Under the pieces are notes generated by a model that was not told the DNA's origin, did not search any database, and saw only the letters and a program-made list of their open reading frames with translations. From Cruorifilaria tuberocauda (taxonomy: Eukaryota > Nematoda > Chromadorea > Rhabditida > Onchocercidae), in assembly GCA_013365365.1 (NCBI GenBank), contig JABVXU010000096.1:1-64000 (forward strand): DNA of 64,000 bases, read 5' to 3'. The translations under genes and the position numbers were made by a program. This document shows, piece after piece, positions 62,746 through 64,000 of this stretch. How positions within the stretch are numbered: the stretch's first letter is position 1; each line of letters opens with the position of its first letter.

Positions 62746-63528
62746 TTATTCTCTTCGCCTTGTTTTTATACGTGCTCCACTAGTATTTTCACTTTCGTCG
62801 CTTGTGCTGCTACTTATATCAGACGTACGCTTCCGCTCTGATCTGACATTCTGAAGAATAGTGTTTCACAGATAATTTTGCAAACTTCGGAATTACAGCA
62901 ATGAGAGATTCTTTCATTACTTGACTTAACTTAATTGTTTCCTAATCAAAAATCTGTAAATTAAAACATTAAAGTTTACCGAAGTTGAACAGGTTGGACT
63001 ATTTCCCCAGTTTGACTGCAAATACCTTAGCAAGAGCGGTTTCATGTCAAAAACTATTCGTTTTTCATCATCTGATTGCTCAGAAATACGAGCCACCACC
63101 GGTTTTCCATTCTAAAACGATAAAAAGAATCAAAAAGTACAAAAAACCACCTTTAATATAGCTATATTTGTTTAAATACTAGAATTCTAATAAGAACAAA
63201 ACTTCAATTATTTAATATAGCAATGAGGGGAAATGATTTTCCTAATATTTTTTCTGAAAGATGAGAAATAGCAGTCAGCTGGGCCAAAACAAAAAGTACC
63301 AAAACCAGATTTCCACATCTCAAGAACTACTGAACACTATAATGATTTTGTAGTACCTTAGTAAGTTTCAATTTTGTCGCAAATTTCATGTATAGCGTAA
63401 CCTATCTTTAAGAATAATTTCCTATTAATCAACCAAGGAATAATAATTTAGTACCTGTTTCAAGAAAGATGAAAAATTTGCTTTGTCGCGTGATGGTAGA
63501 TCTTTGAGAAAATCAGCAATAGACATTC
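62746..63528 (-). CDS. 3' part of an unrecognised gene, runs off the window
   Basis: Three phase-consistent exons: 63455-63528, 62980-63111, 62746-62850. They encode MSIADFLKDLPSRDKANFSS and FLKQ, then NGKPVVARISEQSDDEKRIV and FDMKPLLLRYLQSNWGNSPT, then a Ser/Glu- and Lys/Arg-rich tail (RSERKRTSDISSSTSDESEN, RIKTRRRE) that resembles a nuclear-type basic end. The first exon starts in phase 1, so at least one 5' exon lies to the right, within 63529-64000 or beyond the edge. No known domain identified. Confidence 0.6.
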
Positions 63529-64000
63529 CTAAAAAAACAAACTAGTAGTAATGCTTCCATTAGTCTGTGATAATCAATCAAAGGAGTAGAAAATGGTACT
63601 CTTTAAGCAACAAAGATTATATATACATTATACAATACAATAGCAATTGTATCGTGCCGAAATCTATCTCTTCTCTATAATGTTTGGTTTTTCATGAAAC
63701 AAGAAAAAACGTATATCGCGGAAAGATTAAATTAATTCTACTGTTGCTCAAAAGCCATTACTTCTAGAATTATTGATTTTCTAGAAAACTTCAAAAATAT
63801 AAGCAATCGCAGCAACAAACCAAGTATATTTCTAAAATCTTATGATTGAGGAAAACATGTAGTCATAAATAGAAATTTTACAGCTTAAAAATGTATTCTG
63901 GGAAACGAAACCACAAAAAATACACAAATTTAAGCAAATATTTACTAAAAGCAAGACATACTATAAAGTCATAGTACATTATAGGTTCACAAAATGATGC
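63529..64000. other. Edge region, intron or intergenic
   Basis: No exon found for the missing 5' part of the minus-strand gene; the sequence is AT-rich and most likely intronic. Confidence 0.4.

Overview
The window is AT-rich eukaryotic DNA with many short exons, mostly GT-AG introns of about 80-700 bases, and good 3' splice acceptors a few bases before several start codons (FAAH-like 40454, AHCY 51426, CCT8 55614). These look like spliced-leader trans-splicing sites. With a ShK-containing tyrosinase, a FAK-family kinase and an innexin, this points to a nematode, most likely a filarial or other spirurid; the genus is not fixed by the sequence. Gene models were spliced by hand using reading frame, splice phase and remembered family alignments. 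No database search was run.

Left third (1-20815): a tyrosinase with four C-terminal ShK domains (minus, 1453-6511); a 22-exon focal adhesion kinase, kin-32/FAK type (minus, 7924-15304); the V-ATPase V0 subunit d (plus, 16509-18719), divergent from FAK; a likely 58-residue secreted peptide (minus, 18992-19168); and ribosomal protein S15 (minus, 19403-20815). FAK introns carry two near-perfect hairpins and a tandem duplication that copies a splice acceptor.

Middle (20816-43100): a candidate small basic protein (22029-22703), a decayed ABCA-type transporter fragment (23970-24695), a complete 10-exon innexin (minus, 25803-29288), a cluster of unrecognised small membrane or secreted gene candidates on both strands (30008-31694), long gene-poor stretches, a FAAH2-like serine amidase whose catalytic triad is intact but which has one GG splice donor (minus, 36867-40454), and a broken orphan gene (plus, 41750-42971).

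Right third (43100-64000): an unrecognised 8-exon single-pass membrane protein (minus, 44593-46752); nxt-1/p15 mRNA-export factor (plus, 47599-48343), convergent with adenosylhomocysteinase (minus, 48647-51426); CCT theta (minus, 51971-55614) directly upstream of AHCY on the same strand; a small secreted disordered protein (minus, 57598-57999), divergent from a 7-exon type II membrane protein (plus, 58450-61511); and the 3' part of an unrecognised gene running off the right edge (minus).

The recognised genes are mostly housekeeping (proton pumping, translation, chaperonin folding, methyl cycle, mRNA export) or cell-surface and cuticle functions (innexin, FAK, tyrosinase). The orphan secreted and membrane genes are the most novel content. 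No CRISPR array, tRNA, rRNA or intact transposon was seen.
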